A stretch of DNA of 64,000 nt from Butyrivibrio sp. AE3004 (lineage in GTDB: Bacteria > Bacillota > Clostridia > Lachnospirales > Lachnospiraceae). This document shows, one piece after another, positions 54,723 to 63,309 of the stretch. Numbering within the stretch: the first letter of the stretch is position 1; each line of letters opens with the position of its first letter. The notes beneath the pieces were generated by a model that was given only the letters and a program-made list of their open reading frames with translations, searched no databases and was not told the DNA's origin. The translations under genes and the position numbers were made by a program. The DNA lies in the NCBI RefSeq assembly GCF_000703165.1, contig NZ_JNLQ01000002.1, positions 3,348,001 through 3,412,000 on the forward strand, read 5' to 3'.

Positions 54723-55712
54723 ATGAATAAGATTCCATGTGAGATGATTCAGGATCTTTTTCCATCATATATAGATGGACTTACCAGTGAGAGAACCAAT
54801 GAACTCATAAAAGACCATCTTGAGAAATGCCCGGATTGTCAAAATATATTGGAAAGCATGAACGGAGATACAGAAAAAGAGTTTTTTCCTGGCAATAACG
54901 ATACAAAAGCAATTCAGTTTTTGAAAAAAGAAAATAGACTCAGAAAAAGAATAATCATTGGTAGCACAGCGGCTATCATTCTCAGTATTCTTATTGTATT
55001 TATCAAGATTTTCATTGTGGGAACGGATTATGAAGAGGGCTATTATGCAATTGAAAAGCTGGATGTGGAAGATAGTGTTTTGCATATACAAGTCAGTACC
55101 GAAGATAGCATAAATGTAATCTCAAGAATAAGATTTAAAGAAGATGATGGCGTTGTAACTGCGGTGGTGAGGGAAGTTCCGGTTAGCTTTATCAACCGTC
55201 CAGGAAAAGAATTTACATATTCGTTAAAGAATCCCGAGAATTTTAGGCAGGTAAAGATTGGTGGAGTCGTTGTGTGGGAAGATGGAAGCTTGATTTCATA
55301 CCGTACAGGTAAGCTCTATGAAACCAGACACAGCTACGTCGGTGATGCATCTGCGAATGGAAAAACACTTTGTGCGATGAGGGATGTATGCGGAATGCTT
55401 GGAGAGTTTGGAAAGATGCAAAGCCAGCTTGAAACTAGCAATGAACCCTATGGTTGGATACTTTGCCTTGATAAAGAAATTCCCCCTGAAAACGAAGATC
55501 TTTTAACTCAAAAAATGGAATACACTTCGTATCTGCTTCTTGGACTTATAGGCAACCTTGATCATGTCACTTTTAAATATAAGGTTGCAGGTAAAAATCG
55601 CACAATAACTTTTGACGCATCAATAGCCACTGAATTTCTGGGCCAGGATATCAAGAACTGTGGAAATAGTGCAAAAGTTTTAGATATGTTACTTAAAAAG
55701 ACTGAAATGTAG
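54723..55712 (+). CDS. Anti-sigma factor with zinc finger and DUF4825
   Basis: An N-terminal zf-HC2 motif (CEMIQDLFPSYIDGL...IKDHLEKCPDC: His-x3-Cys-x2-Cys) is typical of ZAS anti-sigma factors that bind ECF sigma factors. A membrane segment (about 75-98) follows, then an extracytoplasmic DUF4825-like domain (YGWILCLDKEIPP..., TFDASIATEFLGQDI). It overlapped the original stop of the sigma gene. 329 residues. Confidence 0.87.
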   Translation: MNKIPCEMIQDLFPSYIDGLTSERTNELIKDHLEKCPDCQNILESMNGDTEKEFFPGNNDTKAIQFLKKENRLRKRIIIGSTAAIILSILIVFIKIFIVGTDYEEGYYAIEKLDVEDSVLHIQVSTEDSINVISRIRFKEDDGVVTAVVREVPVSFINRPGKEFTYSLKNPENFRQVKIGGVVVWEDGSLISYRTGKLYETRHSYVGDASANGKTLCAMRDVCGMLGEFGKMQSQLETSNEPYGWILCLDKEIPPENEDLLTQKMEYTSYLLLGLIGNLDHVTFKYKVAGKNRTITFDASIATEFLGQDIKNCGNSAKVLDMLLKKTEM

Positions 55713-55839
55713 GATAATAGTAAAAAACAGTCTGAATTGATTGGTTGTCTCCAAATGTTTAAAATGTCTGTCCTTTATTGATAGTAATGTAAAAGTATAT
55801 TGTGGAGATGAAGTAAACGTTAATTATGATAAATGAAAT

Positions 55840-55877
55840 ACAAGTGCATTCTTGATTTGCATGATGATTGCACTTGT
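55840..55877 (+). other. Hairpin in the 55713-55937 gap
   Basis: ACAAGTGCA pairs perfectly with TGCACTTGT over a 20-nt loop; only TTTA follows, so a weak terminator at best. The rest of the gap shows no gene. Confidence 0.45.
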
Positions 55878-55937
55878 TTAGAGCAGCTTGGGTGTTTTTG
55901 CAATTAAGAAAGATAGGAACGTTGAGGAAGATACTGT

Positions 55938-56810
55938 ATGAAGAAAGCCATACCAACCTTGTTAATCATAATAGGAATAATACTTTTTGCATTTAAGATG
56001 ATTGGAATAGTGTATGACGTATTTTATTGGCCACAAACAGTACAGCCTATGCAAACAGTTTTGGCGGAGAGTAGTCCTGATGGACCAACAGCATACTTTA
56101 TTGCAAGCAAAATAAGCTATTCATATATATTCTTGGAACTTTTACCAGGTATTGCTTTGATACTTATTGGTATTTTTATGTTTTTGAGTGTTAGAAAAAG
56201 ACTTCTTAGGGCACTTGTTTGTACCATTTATGGAGTTATTATCATCGTGGCAGGATATGGCATATTCCATGGACCGTCGATTTTCCCACTTTATGCAGAT
56301 TTTTATCCATTAATCCTTGCTATCATGGCTGCTATGGTCATATTTATGATGATTTCTTCGAGAGGGAAGCCCTCAATGAGGATTCTATCCAGGCCAGATC
56401 TTGCAAGATTTGCAGCTTCCCTAATAAGTGGAGTATATAGCTCTCTTATGTTTGGCTGGTGCATCTTAAAGATCATGCATGGTGTGATGCCTTTTGGTAT
56501 GGAGCCTGTGCAGGTTGGGCCATTTATATCCAATCAGTTTGTTGTGGTATATCTGCTAAATCTGCTGATTTTTGCTGTAGAGCTTTTCAGGAGCATAAAG
56601 GATGGGGTGGGCTTTTCAGTCACTGCATATGTTTCGCTCATAGTACTTAACCTGGAGATGATCTATGAAGCGCTGCTTCACGAACCGATAATGGGCGTAG
56701 TAGAAGCATTCATGGGGTTTTTTCTCAGATATACAGCGACAATATATTGTGTGCTTCTGATAGTGATGGCAATTCGATTTTTTCTAAATAGAAAAAAGGG
56801 AAAAGATTGA
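55938..56810 (+). CDS. Polytopic membrane protein of unknown function
   Basis: A 290-residue protein with about seven to eight predicted membrane helices (first TLLIIIGIILFAFKMIGIV, last TIYCVLLIVMAIRFF). No transporter motif is recognised. The start follows GAGGAAG. It is terminated separately and may belong to the anti-sigma neighbourhood. Confidence 0.7.
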   Translation: MKKAIPTLLIIIGIILFAFKMIGIVYDVFYWPQTVQPMQTVLAESSPDGPTAYFIASKISYSYIFLELLPGIALILIGIFMFLSVRKRLLRALVCTIYGVIIIVAGYGIFHGPSIFPLYADFYPLILAIMAAMVIFMMISSRGKPSMRILSRPDLARFAASLISGVYSSLMFGWCILKIMHGVMPFGMEPVQVGPFISNQFVVVYLLNLLIFAVELFRSIKDGVGFSVTAYVSLIVLNLEMIYEALLHEPIMGVVEAFMGFFLRYTATIYCVLLIVMAIRFFLNRKKGKD

Positions 56811-56827
56811 ATAGTAAATAAGGAAAG

Positions 56828-56864
56828 ACCGGCATCTCATGTGTATGAGGCTTGCCGGTTTTTG
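56828..56864 (+). terminator. Intrinsic terminator
   Basis: ACCGGCA/TGCCGGT with an inner CTCAT/ATGAG stem, followed by five Ts. It separates the plus-strand operon from the convergent minus-strand gene. Confidence 0.85.
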
Positions 56865-56877
56865 TATTTACAATATG

Positions 56878-58362
56878 TTATTTAGGTGGAATATTCCAAT
56901 ATCCATTTCTGCTAGTTCCAATATATTTAACCATACCAGAATCCGTCATTTTCTTTATGTGATATCTTGTTCCATCAACTGTTAATCCAAGATTTGCTGC
57001 TATTTCCTTCTTGGTAATTTGAGGATTCATACGCATCATATTGAGGATTGAATCATGAATATTATTTGGGGGTAGTTTGGGGGTAGTACTACCCCCATCT
57101 TCACCCTCATCATAAAACTTCTCATGAATAAAGAGTCTTGTTACAAAGTAATCATGGGCTTCATCAGTCTCGAACTCAGGTAATGGAGATCCATTTGCGC
57201 TAAGTGCTTTTAATATCTTCTTGAATCCGGTATTTCTACCCTCAGTTAGATGAAGATCCTTAAGAAATTCACCAATACGGCGATTACGATATCGTCTACT
57301 GTATACTTTGTATTCCTTTAAACCTTGAAGTGTTACCGATCTATCCGGTCCTGGATGAGATATGATTTCAATCTTGTCATGGGTAACACGAACTTCAATT
57401 GGTTCACGTTCATCATAAGCTTTATGATATACGGCATTTGCAAGAGCCTCTTCGATGGCTGCATACGGATAATTGAAGAAACGATCAGCTTCTGCACGAT
57501 CTGGATACTTAATAACTTTTTCTGTAATTATCATATTTTGAATATATCGAAGAGCTGCACGTAATTGCTCATGCAATGGCCCTTTAAAGGTCTGCTCAAT
57601 GATTTTGTCTCCGCCTTCGCCTTCAGGAAACTGCACAACATCGATCTGAGCATATGGAAAGAACTTGTCAGGCTCAGAATTGAAAAACATCAAAGCAACA
57701 TTTCTGGGCTTTACATATTCCGGTAATTCGCTGATGAGATGCATATTTTTGCATAATTCGGTAAAATCCATGCTGTCTGCCAGACTATATAGATCACTGT
57801 CTATCTCACGAAGATAGGATTTAATCAGTGTGAAATTAAGATCTGACAACTCTGCTCTATGATTAACCTGATCATCGTAAGGGGTTCTGTTAGATAAGGT
57901 ATATAATTCTTTCTGCTCGTCGGGTGAAGGTTCCGCTGTAATTGAACCTTTTCGTATATAGCTTATTTTTTCGTGGTTGTTTTTGTCCATAGTCTTCGGG
58001 GAAGAATATGGTCTGCCATATCCTCCCGGACACCAGATAATGATGAATGTTTTATCTTCATATTCTTCTTTTGCGATTATTGGCATATAGTCAGGGCTAA
58101 TAAGCTTACATTTTTTGAATATACTCTTCTGCCACTCATCAACTTTATCCAAAGGAACTCCAACTAATGGTCTTACAGGAATACCATTCTCTTCAGCGAC
58201 TCCTAAAACAATATATCCGCCTCCCCAATTGTCCAAATCGTTGGCAAAAGCGCAGATTGTCTTAAGGGAAGCGGCAGGATCCCATGTTGTTTTAAATTCT
58301 ATTCGAGCCCATTCAACCTCTCGACCTGAGAGAAGGCTATGTATACTTACAGGTAAAGCCAA
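56878..58362 (-). CDS. Schlafen/AlbA_2-domain ATP-binding protein with winged helix
   Basis: The N-terminal AlbA_2 (Schlafen AAA-4) domain has EVEWARIEFKTTWDPAASLKTICAFAND and GGYIVLGVAEENG. The middle holds a HATPase-like part (YPYAAIEEALANAVYHKAYDEREPIEVRV). A C-terminal winged helix (NPQITKKEIAANLGLTVDGTRYHIKKM) follows. Such proteins occur in mobile elements as regulators or defence factors. The minus-strand TTG 58362 has GGAGGT 8 nt upstream; the ATG at 58377 lies inside that site, so I use 58362. Confidence 0.82.
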   Translation of the reverse strand: MALPVSIHSLLSGREVEWARIEFKTTWDPAASLKTICAFANDLDNWGGGYIVLGVAEENGIPVRPLVGVPLDKVDEWQKSIFKKCKLISPDYMPIIAKEEYEDKTFIIIWCPGGYGRPYSSPKTMDKNNHEKISYIRKGSITAEPSPDEQKELYTLSNRTPYDDQVNHRAELSDLNFTLIKSYLREIDSDLYSLADSMDFTELCKNMHLISELPEYVKPRNVALMFFNSEPDKFFPYAQIDVVQFPEGEGGDKIIEQTFKGPLHEQLRAALRYIQNMIITEKVIKYPDRAEADRFFNYPYAAIEEALANAVYHKAYDEREPIEVRVTHDKIEIISHPGPDRSVTLQGLKEYKVYSRRYRNRRIGEFLKDLHLTEGRNTGFKKILKALSANGSPLPEFETDEAHDYFVTRLFIHEKFYDEGEDGGSTTPKLPPNNIHDSILNMMRMNPQITKKEIAANLGLTVDGTRYHIKKMTDSGMVKYIGTSRNGYWNIPPK

Positions 58363-58435
58363 ATCTATTACCTCCATTGGTATGTAATTTCAGTATGTGC
58401 AAAAAAAGCACAAACTGATGTCTAATCAAGAAAAG

Positions 58436-59083
58436 TTATTTATCACCATTCTCCATCGCTTCCCATTCTGCCTTCATAAGCTCCAGCATGCGCTTTCTCT
58501 GCTCTTCTTCCGGTATATCAGAATGATCAATTTTGGTAATAGGAACACTTCTCATATTATCAATAAAATATAGCTTCTCACGCTCATAGCTTTCTTGTGA
58601 ACGTTCAAAGTGACGCAGCTCATTTGTAAGCTTATATGCTTTTTCAATAGCTGAGCATAAATCCTGATTAAGTGTAGCCTCTGGATTATGGAAAACTTCG
58701 TTGTGATAAATCTTCAATTCTATCCAGTTGCGATCTTCATCCTCAGTAGCATCTTTTGATTCCAGGTCTACACGGTCATGTATAGAAGTCTTTATGGAAA
58801 ACTCATTGGTTTCATATAACTCCAGGAAGCATGATAGAACATCGCCTAGACTTCCAAGGTGGAATGTTTCGTCTCGACCGCATAACCAGTCTATTGATAC
58901 TCCACACTTATCAGCAATATTGATGATAGCGTCTACAGTCGGTTTTATTTTGCCACTTTCGTAGGATGACAATGTGGGCTGGGGAATACCTAGTTCCGCA
59001 GCAAAATCCTTCTGAGATTTATTCCCCTGCATAGATCGTAACATCTTAAGACGTTCGCCAAATAAGTTTTCTTTATCACCCAT
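58436..59083 (-). CDS. XRE-family regulator
   Basis: An N-terminal Cro/CI helix-turn-helix (LKMLRSMQGNKSQKDFAAELGIPQPTLSSYESGKIKPTVDAIINIADKCGVSIDWLCGR) precedes a helical C-terminal region of about 140 residues. I take ATG 59083: AAAGGAG lies 8 nt from it but only 1-2 nt from the earlier ATG (59089). It is divergent from the excisionase-integrase operon and may control it as well as the AlbA gene behind it. Confidence 0.87.
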   Translation of the reverse strand: MGDKENLFGERLKMLRSMQGNKSQKDFAAELGIPQPTLSSYESGKIKPTVDAIINIADKCGVSIDWLCGRDETFHLGSLGDVLSCFLELYETNEFSIKTSIHDRVDLESKDATEDEDRNWIELKIYHNEVFHNPEATLNQDLCSAIEKAYKLTNELRHFERSQESYEREKLYFIDNMRSVPITKIDHSDIPEEEQRKRMLELMKAEWEAMENGDK

Positions 59084-59171
59084 GGTCATGCTCCTTTCTT
59101 GTATGTACTATATTCTATCACATTCAGTGAAAGAAATGTATTATCTGTAATAAATATAGCATATACTAATA

Positions 59172-59238
59172 TTGACATATAAAAATAATATTGATAATAT
59201 AAAAATAGCTTAAGATAATATAAATCATAATAAGCTAT
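59172..59238 (+). promoter_or_regulatory. Promoter and 8-bp inverted repeat in the XRE/xis intergenic gap
   Basis: The 59084-59381 gap is very AT-rich. TTGACA (59172-59177) with TAATAT (59195-59200, 17 bp) may drive the xis-int genes. Downstream, ATAGCTTA (59205-59212) and TAAGCTAT (59231-59238) are a perfect inverted repeat with an 18-bp gap, a candidate operator for the XRE protein. 59239-59370 has no clear feature. Confidence 0.5.
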
Positions 59239-59381
59239 AAAAGAATAACAAAGGGTGGTTAAAAAGAACCAAGCGTTTCCCGGAAAACCCGGATGTCGCC
59301 GAAATCCCCGGCATTTCCTGATTCAGATGTTGCCGATACAAAATAAAAAACAGAGGAATTATGCTCTGAGAAAGGAGGAAA

Positions 59382-59564
59382 ATGAGAAACAGAGCCAGAC
59401 AACGAGCAAATCGAAAATTAAAAGAAGAGCTTTTAGATTTCAGGGATGTATGCGGAGTTAAGGATCCAACACCTTACGAAGCAGTAAAGAAAATAGTAAA
59501 CGAGATGAAGAAAAACAAAGAAAGGAGCAGACATGGAATACACGAATTTGTTAGCAGAGTATGA
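59382..59564 (+). CDS. Small basic protein before xis
   Basis: A 60-residue, Arg/Lys-rich product (MRNRARQRANRKLKEELLDFRD...) at ATG 59382, preceded by AAAGGAGG at a rather short distance (3 nt). It overlaps the next gene by 32 nt in another frame. Unknown; possibly an accessory DNA-binding protein. Confidence 0.5.
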   Translation: MRNRARQRANRKLKEELLDFRDVCGVKDPTPYEAVKKIVNEMKKNKERSRHGIHEFVSRV

Positions 59565-59745
59565 CGATGTATTAAGCATCAATGATGTCAAAAACATTCT
59601 TAAGATAGGCCGTAACAAGGTGTACGACTATCTGAGGGACGGAACTATTAAATCCATGATGATAGCGGGAAAATACAGAATTCCAAAGCTTTACCTCTTG
59701 GAATTTATGTACCCCGATAGGAAATTTGTTAAGGAGGCAAGTTAA
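59533..59745 (+). CDS. xis: Excisionase-like HTH protein
   Basis: A 70-residue protein with a MerR-like helix-turn-helix (VLSINDVKNILKIGRNKVYDYLRDGTIKSMMIAGKYRIPKLYLLEFM), the usual pattern of Tn916-type excisionases. Start ATG 59533 has AAAGGAG upstream; the integrase follows 5 nt after its stop. It directs recombination toward excision. Confidence 0.85.
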   Translation: MEYTNLLAEYDDVLSINDVKNILKIGRNKVYDYLRDGTIKSMMIAGKYRIPKLYLLEFMYPDRKFVKEAS

Positions 59746-59750
59746 AAAGT

Positions 59751-60956
59751 ATGGCAAGACCGAAGAAAAACGGAAAAAGAGCAACCGGCATTCAGGGGAA
59801 AAATGGTTATCTTTATATAATTACTCATCAGTATTTTGTGAAGGATGGAGTCAAGAAAAGTGAGAAAAAGTGGATTTCTACAGGTTTGAAGGATACGCCG
59901 GATAACATTAAGAAGGCCTCGGAAATGAGACAAAATCTTCTTAGTAAAAGGGCCACGATTGCTGTTGACAGAAATGTATCGCTAAAAGAATATTCAGATT
60001 GTTTTCTAGAGAAAAAGAAGAGAGAGGTTTCAGATACAACCCTTTCTTCTTATTTTTATAGAGTTAACAGGATAACGAAGTATTTTGGTGATACTAAAAT
60101 CAAAGATGTAAATGTGCTTATGGTCGAGAACTTCCTGGACAATATGTTTGAAACAGATCATGCACAACCACGAACAGTTAAGGATACAAAAGTGTTATTT
60201 GGGAGTATTATGGATCAGGCTGTAAAGGATGGAATTATCCCGTGCAATCCAGTCAAAGAGGTAGAGATCAACAAGAATCTCGCAGTCAAATACACCAAGG
60301 AACAAAGTACTGACGACAAATTCTTTTCTTACGAGGAAGCGCAGCTCTTTCTGAACAACATAAAGGATCATGAATTATATGAACTATTCTATGTGGCCTT
60401 ATTCTTTGGAATGAGAAGAGAAGAAATGCTTGGGCTAAGGTGGTCTGCTATAGACTTCAAGGCTAAAACCATGAACATTAATCACACAGTAACCCGAGGA
60501 ACGAAAGTGAATCGTGTTAATGCTACCAAGACAGCTTCAAGTGCCAGAGAATATCCTCTGACAGATGAGCAGGTGGAAATGTTCAAAAGGCTTAAGGAGA
60601 AGGAAAATAAAAACAGAATACTATGCGGTAACGGATACCACGAAAGCGACTACATCTTCAAACATGTTGATGGGTCGCTTTTTTATCCGGATTATCCTAC
60701 AAAACTGTTTGGCAAACTTATTAAGAAGATGCCGGAGCTACCACAGAATATTACCTTTCATGGTCTTAGGAGTTCCTGTGTTTCCATCCTTGTTCACCAG
60801 GGTATGGATGTTAAGAGTATTCAGAAATGGGTTGGCCATAAAGACATTGATACAACATTAAGGATTTACGCAAAGGTTAAAGACAAAGAAGCTAAGCGAG
60901 AGATCTCGCAGGCTATGACTGGAATTATTCCTCTTAAGGATTATTCCAACCAGTAA
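59751..60956 (+). CDS. int: Tyrosine site-specific integrase
   Basis: A 401-residue integrase: arm-type AP2-like N-terminal part (GIQGKNGYLYIITHQY), core-binding SAM-like domain (about 75-170), and catalytic domain with Arg in GMRREEMLGL, HGLR (HxxR) in FHGLRSSCVSIL, and the final His and Tyr in GHKDIDTTLRIYAK. It lies 141 bp from attR in tRNA-Pro. Confidence 0.96.
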   Translation: MARPKKNGKRATGIQGKNGYLYIITHQYFVKDGVKKSEKKWISTGLKDTPDNIKKASEMRQNLLSKRATIAVDRNVSLKEYSDCFLEKKKREVSDTTLSSYFYRVNRITKYFGDTKIKDVNVLMVENFLDNMFETDHAQPRTVKDTKVLFGSIMDQAVKDGIIPCNPVKEVEINKNLAVKYTKEQSTDDKFFSYEEAQLFLNNIKDHELYELFYVALFFGMRREEMLGLRWSAIDFKAKTMNINHTVTRGTKVNRVNATKTASSAREYPLTDEQVEMFKRLKEKENKNRILCGNGYHESDYIFKHVDGSLFYPDYPTKLFGKLIKKMPELPQNITFHGLRSSCVSILVHQGMDVKSIQKWVGHKDIDTTLRIYAKVKDKEAKREISQAMTGIIPLKDYSNQ

Positions 60957-60970
60957 CATGACAACTTAAT

Positions 60971-60988
60971 AAGGTTTATAGAGAGCTT
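60971..60988 (+). repeat. Right-end copy of the left arm repeat
   Basis: Seventeen of 18 bases match 45048-45065 (AAGGTTTAT, then GAGAGCTT), same orientation. Confidence 0.6.
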
Positions 60989-61028
60989 ATTCTGCGATGA
61001 AATAATAAATCTAAGAATAAAAGGGATT

Positions 61029-61049
61029 TGGTAGAAAAATGGTAGAATT
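61029..61049 (+). repeat. Right-end tandem GGTAGAA motif
   Basis: GGTAGAA at 61030 and 61041, matching the left-end pair at 45002 and 45014. Candidate integrase arm sites. Confidence 0.6.
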
Positions 61050-61097
61050 CGGACAAAAAAATAAGGACTTGCAAATCTGCAAACCCTTGTAAATACT

Positions 61098-61141
61098 GAG
61101 TCGAAGTGACAGGATTTGAACCTGCGACCTCTGCGTCCCGA
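61098..61141 (-). repeat. Right attachment site in tRNA-Pro
   Basis: Identical over 44 bp to 44830-44873; overlaps the 3' half of the intact tRNA-Pro. Confidence 0.93.
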
Positions 61142-61173
61142 ACGCAGCGCTCTACCAAACTGAGCCACACTTC
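61100..61173 (-). tRNA. tRNA-Pro (anticodon CGG)
   Basis: Full cloverleaf on minus: acceptor CGAAGTG/CACTTCG with the C1-G72 pair typical of bacterial tRNA-Pro, D arm GCTC/GAGC, anticodon stem CTGCG/CGCAG with loop TTCGGGA (anticodon CGG), and T arm GCAGG/CCTGT around TTCAAAT. No CCA. Its 3' half is supplied by the integrated element. Confidence 0.96.
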
Positions 61174-61220
61174 GATATATGTAAAGCGGAAGTTGTAATA
61201 AAACTTTCGCAGCACAAAGT

Positions 61221-61250
61221 ATGATACAATGAAAATGTGTGTTTTGTCAA
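61221..61250 (-). promoter_or_regulatory. Promoter of tRNA-Pro
   Basis: On minus, TTGACA (61250-61245) and TATCAT (61226-61221) are 18 bp apart, about 48 bp upstream of the tRNA. Confidence 0.75.
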
Positions 61251-61275
61251 TAGCTTATAGAAAAGGTAGAGAAAA

Positions 61276-61971
61276 ATGAACCTGGTAAGTTTTAATGTGG
61301 GTAGCAAAGAGTGTGTTTCGTATGTGGAAAGTAATCCTGAATGTGTTATTATACAGCTAATCGGTGAAATAAAAAGTGATTCCTTGTTAGAAGAGATAAA
61401 GTATATCAAGAAACGGTCGGATATATCTTTGGCTTTTGTATTTTGTAAAATCGATGATTGGAATAGGGAGCTTTCTCCCTGGAATGCTAAGCCTGTTTTT
61501 GGGGATGAGCCGTTTGGCAGCGGAGCTGAAGAAACATTGGAATTTCTTGAAAATGATCTTATTCCAAAAATCATTTCTTCGTACGGATTAAGTAAAGGCT
61601 GTCATTTTATTTTGGCGGGGTATTCACTGGCAGGACTTTTTACACTATGGAGTGTCTATCAGAAAGGTATATTTGAGGCTGCGGCAGCAGTATCACCTTC
61701 AGTATGGTTTCCGGGGTGGATTGATTACGCAGGTAATCATGAAGCTATTACAAAAAATATCTATATGAGCCTCGGAGATAAGGAAGAGAAAACCCGTAAC
61801 GCAGTTATGAAAAGTGTGGGTGACTGTATACGAAGACAAAAAGATATTCTTGAGATGGATAATAGTAAAAACGTTGTTTTGGAATGGAATGAAGGAAATC
61901 ATTTCAGGGATATTGAAATTCGCTGTGCAAAAGGGGTATTATGGTGCCTTGATAAAGTGCAGAGCAATTAA
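61276..61971 (+). CDS. Alpha/beta-hydrolase, putative esterase
   Basis: The nucleophile elbow is in LAGYSLAGLFTLW (GxSxxG), a candidate acidic residue lies in the SLGDKEE region, and a late His is in GNHFRD. The 231 residues and lack of signal fit a cytosolic esterase. The N-terminal 85 residues have no match I recognise. The gene starts 103 bp from the tRNA-Pro 5' end and ends 17 nt before the methyltransferase. Confidence 0.8.
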   Translation: MNLVSFNVGSKECVSYVESNPECVIIQLIGEIKSDSLLEEIKYIKKRSDISLAFVFCKIDDWNRELSPWNAKPVFGDEPFGSGAEETLEFLENDLIPKIISSYGLSKGCHFILAGYSLAGLFTLWSVYQKGIFEAAAAVSPSVWFPGWIDYAGNHEAITKNIYMSLGDKEEKTRNAVMKSVGDCIRRQKDILEMDNSKNVVLEWNEGNHFRDIEIRCAKGVLWCLDKVQSN

Positions 61972-61988
61972 AGATTTAGGAGCATATT

Positions 61989-63263
61989 ATGGAGCAAATA
62001 ATAATTTCAGATGCAAAGGTAATTCTGAAAAAAGGAGAAGGACGTACTATCAAAGCAGGCGGAGCCTGGATTTTCGATAATGAGATAAACAGAGTGGATG
62101 GTGATTTTGAAAATGGTGATATTATCACTGTACACGACCATGATGGGTATTTTATGGGGTATGGTTTTATAAATACAAATTCGAAGATCAGGGTTCGAAT
62201 GATGTCACGTAGAAAAGAGAATCCTGTAAATGAGGAGCTCATTGAAAAGAGAATACGAAATGCGTGGGAATACAGAAAAGCAGTAATGATCCCTTCCATA
62301 TACGGAACAGGCTTTGAAACAAAAGAGGCTGATAGTGATGTACTTTCAAAGCTGTCTTGCAGACTGGTATTTGGTGAGGCTGATTTTTTACCGGGTATTA
62401 CTATAGATAAGTTTTCGGACGTACTTGTTATTGAGTCTTTGGCGCTTGGAACTGATCGTATGAAATCTTTGATTCTCGATAAATGCAGGGAGGTACTTGC
62501 TAAGGACAATGTCATAATAAGGGGCATTTTTGAGAGAAGCGATGCAAAGGTTCGCGAACAGGAGGGATTACAGAGAATAAAAGGCTTTATCGGAGAGCCC
62601 TTTGATACAAAAGTACTGATTGAGGAAAATGGTGTTAAGTATTATGTTGATGTTGAGAATGGACAGAAAACTGGATTTTTCCTTGACCAGAAGAACAACA
62701 GAAGAGCTATAGCGTCATTGTGCAAAGGAAAAAAGGTTCTGGATTGCTTTACACATACGGGGTCATTCGGACTTAACTGTGCCAAGGCAGGCGCAAAATC
62801 GGTTCTGGCTGTTGATGCATCAGATCTTGGTTGTGCTCAGGCAGAGGAAAATGCACGATTGAATGGGCTTGAAGATATAATAAAGTTTAAATGTGCTGAT
62901 GTATTTGATCTTTTGCCTGACTTGGAGAAACAGGGAGAACAATATGATGTAGTTATCCTTGACCCGCCTGCATTTACGAAGTCAAGAGCATCAATAAAGA
63001 AGGCCGTTACCGGATACAGAGAAATCAATATCAGAGGAATGAAGCTTGTTAAAAATGGTGGACTTTTAGCAACCTGCTCATGTTCTCATTTTATGGATGA
63101 AGAGCTTTTTGCAAAAACCATAAAAGAGGCGGCCCGTAGTGCGCATAAACAGCTAAGGCAGGTTGAATTCAGGCAACAGGCAGCAGATCATCCTATCCTG
63201 TGGTCTAATGATGCTTCATATTATTTAAAATTCTATATTTTCCAGGTTACGGAGGAAATGTAA
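61989..63263 (+). CDS. RlmI-like 23S rRNA (cytosine-C5) methyltransferase
   Basis: A class I SAM rRNA methyltransferase (RlmI family). The N-terminal PUA part (KAGGAWIFDNEINRVDGDFENGDIITV) precedes a middle domain and the methyltransferase core, with GFFLDQKNNR, VLDCFTHTGSFGLNCAKAGA and VILDPPAFTKSRAS, and the catalytic Cys region GLLATCSCSHFM. Length 424 residues. The start is near AGGAGC. Confidence 0.92.
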   Translation: MEQIIISDAKVILKKGEGRTIKAGGAWIFDNEINRVDGDFENGDIITVHDHDGYFMGYGFINTNSKIRVRMMSRRKENPVNEELIEKRIRNAWEYRKAVMIPSIYGTGFETKEADSDVLSKLSCRLVFGEADFLPGITIDKFSDVLVIESLALGTDRMKSLILDKCREVLAKDNVIIRGIFERSDAKVREQEGLQRIKGFIGEPFDTKVLIEENGVKYYVDVENGQKTGFFLDQKNNRRAIASLCKGKKVLDCFTHTGSFGLNCAKAGAKSVLAVDASDLGCAQAEENARLNGLEDIIKFKCADVFDLLPDLEKQGEQYDVVILDPPAFTKSRASIKKAVTGYREINIRGMKLVKNGGLLATCSCSHFMDEELFAKTIKEAARSAHKQLRQVEFRQQAADHPILWSNDASYYLKFYIFQVTEEM

Positions 63264-63303
63264 AAAACAAGCTCCACCGGGTTTTATTAAAACCGGCGGA
63301 GCT
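63263..63303 (-). terminator. Terminator between the convergent genes
   Basis: AGCTCCACCGG pairs with CCGGCGGAGCT, extended by TTTT/AAAA; on minus a T-rich run (TTGTTTTTT) follows. It ends the PPOX gene and may block read-through from plus. Confidence 0.8.
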
Positions 63304-63309
63304 AAATTA

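Larger units (their letters stand above)
44830..61141. mobile_element. Integrative mobilizable element in tRNA-Pro(CGG), about 16.3 kb
   Basis: The limits are the 44-bp direct repeats at 44830-44873 and 61098-61141. The integrase and excisionase lie next to the intact tRNA. The element carries partition, mobilisation and replication-type genes but no type IV secretion genes, so it needs a helper for transfer. Cargo is two sigma/anti-sigma operons, a lipoprotein with a phosphoesterase, a membrane protein, unknown proteins, and an AlbA-type ATPase with an XRE regulator. Confidence 0.9.

Noticed and set aside
59255..59461. 68-codon frame before xis
   Set aside because: No ribosome site, overlaps a better small frame at 59382.
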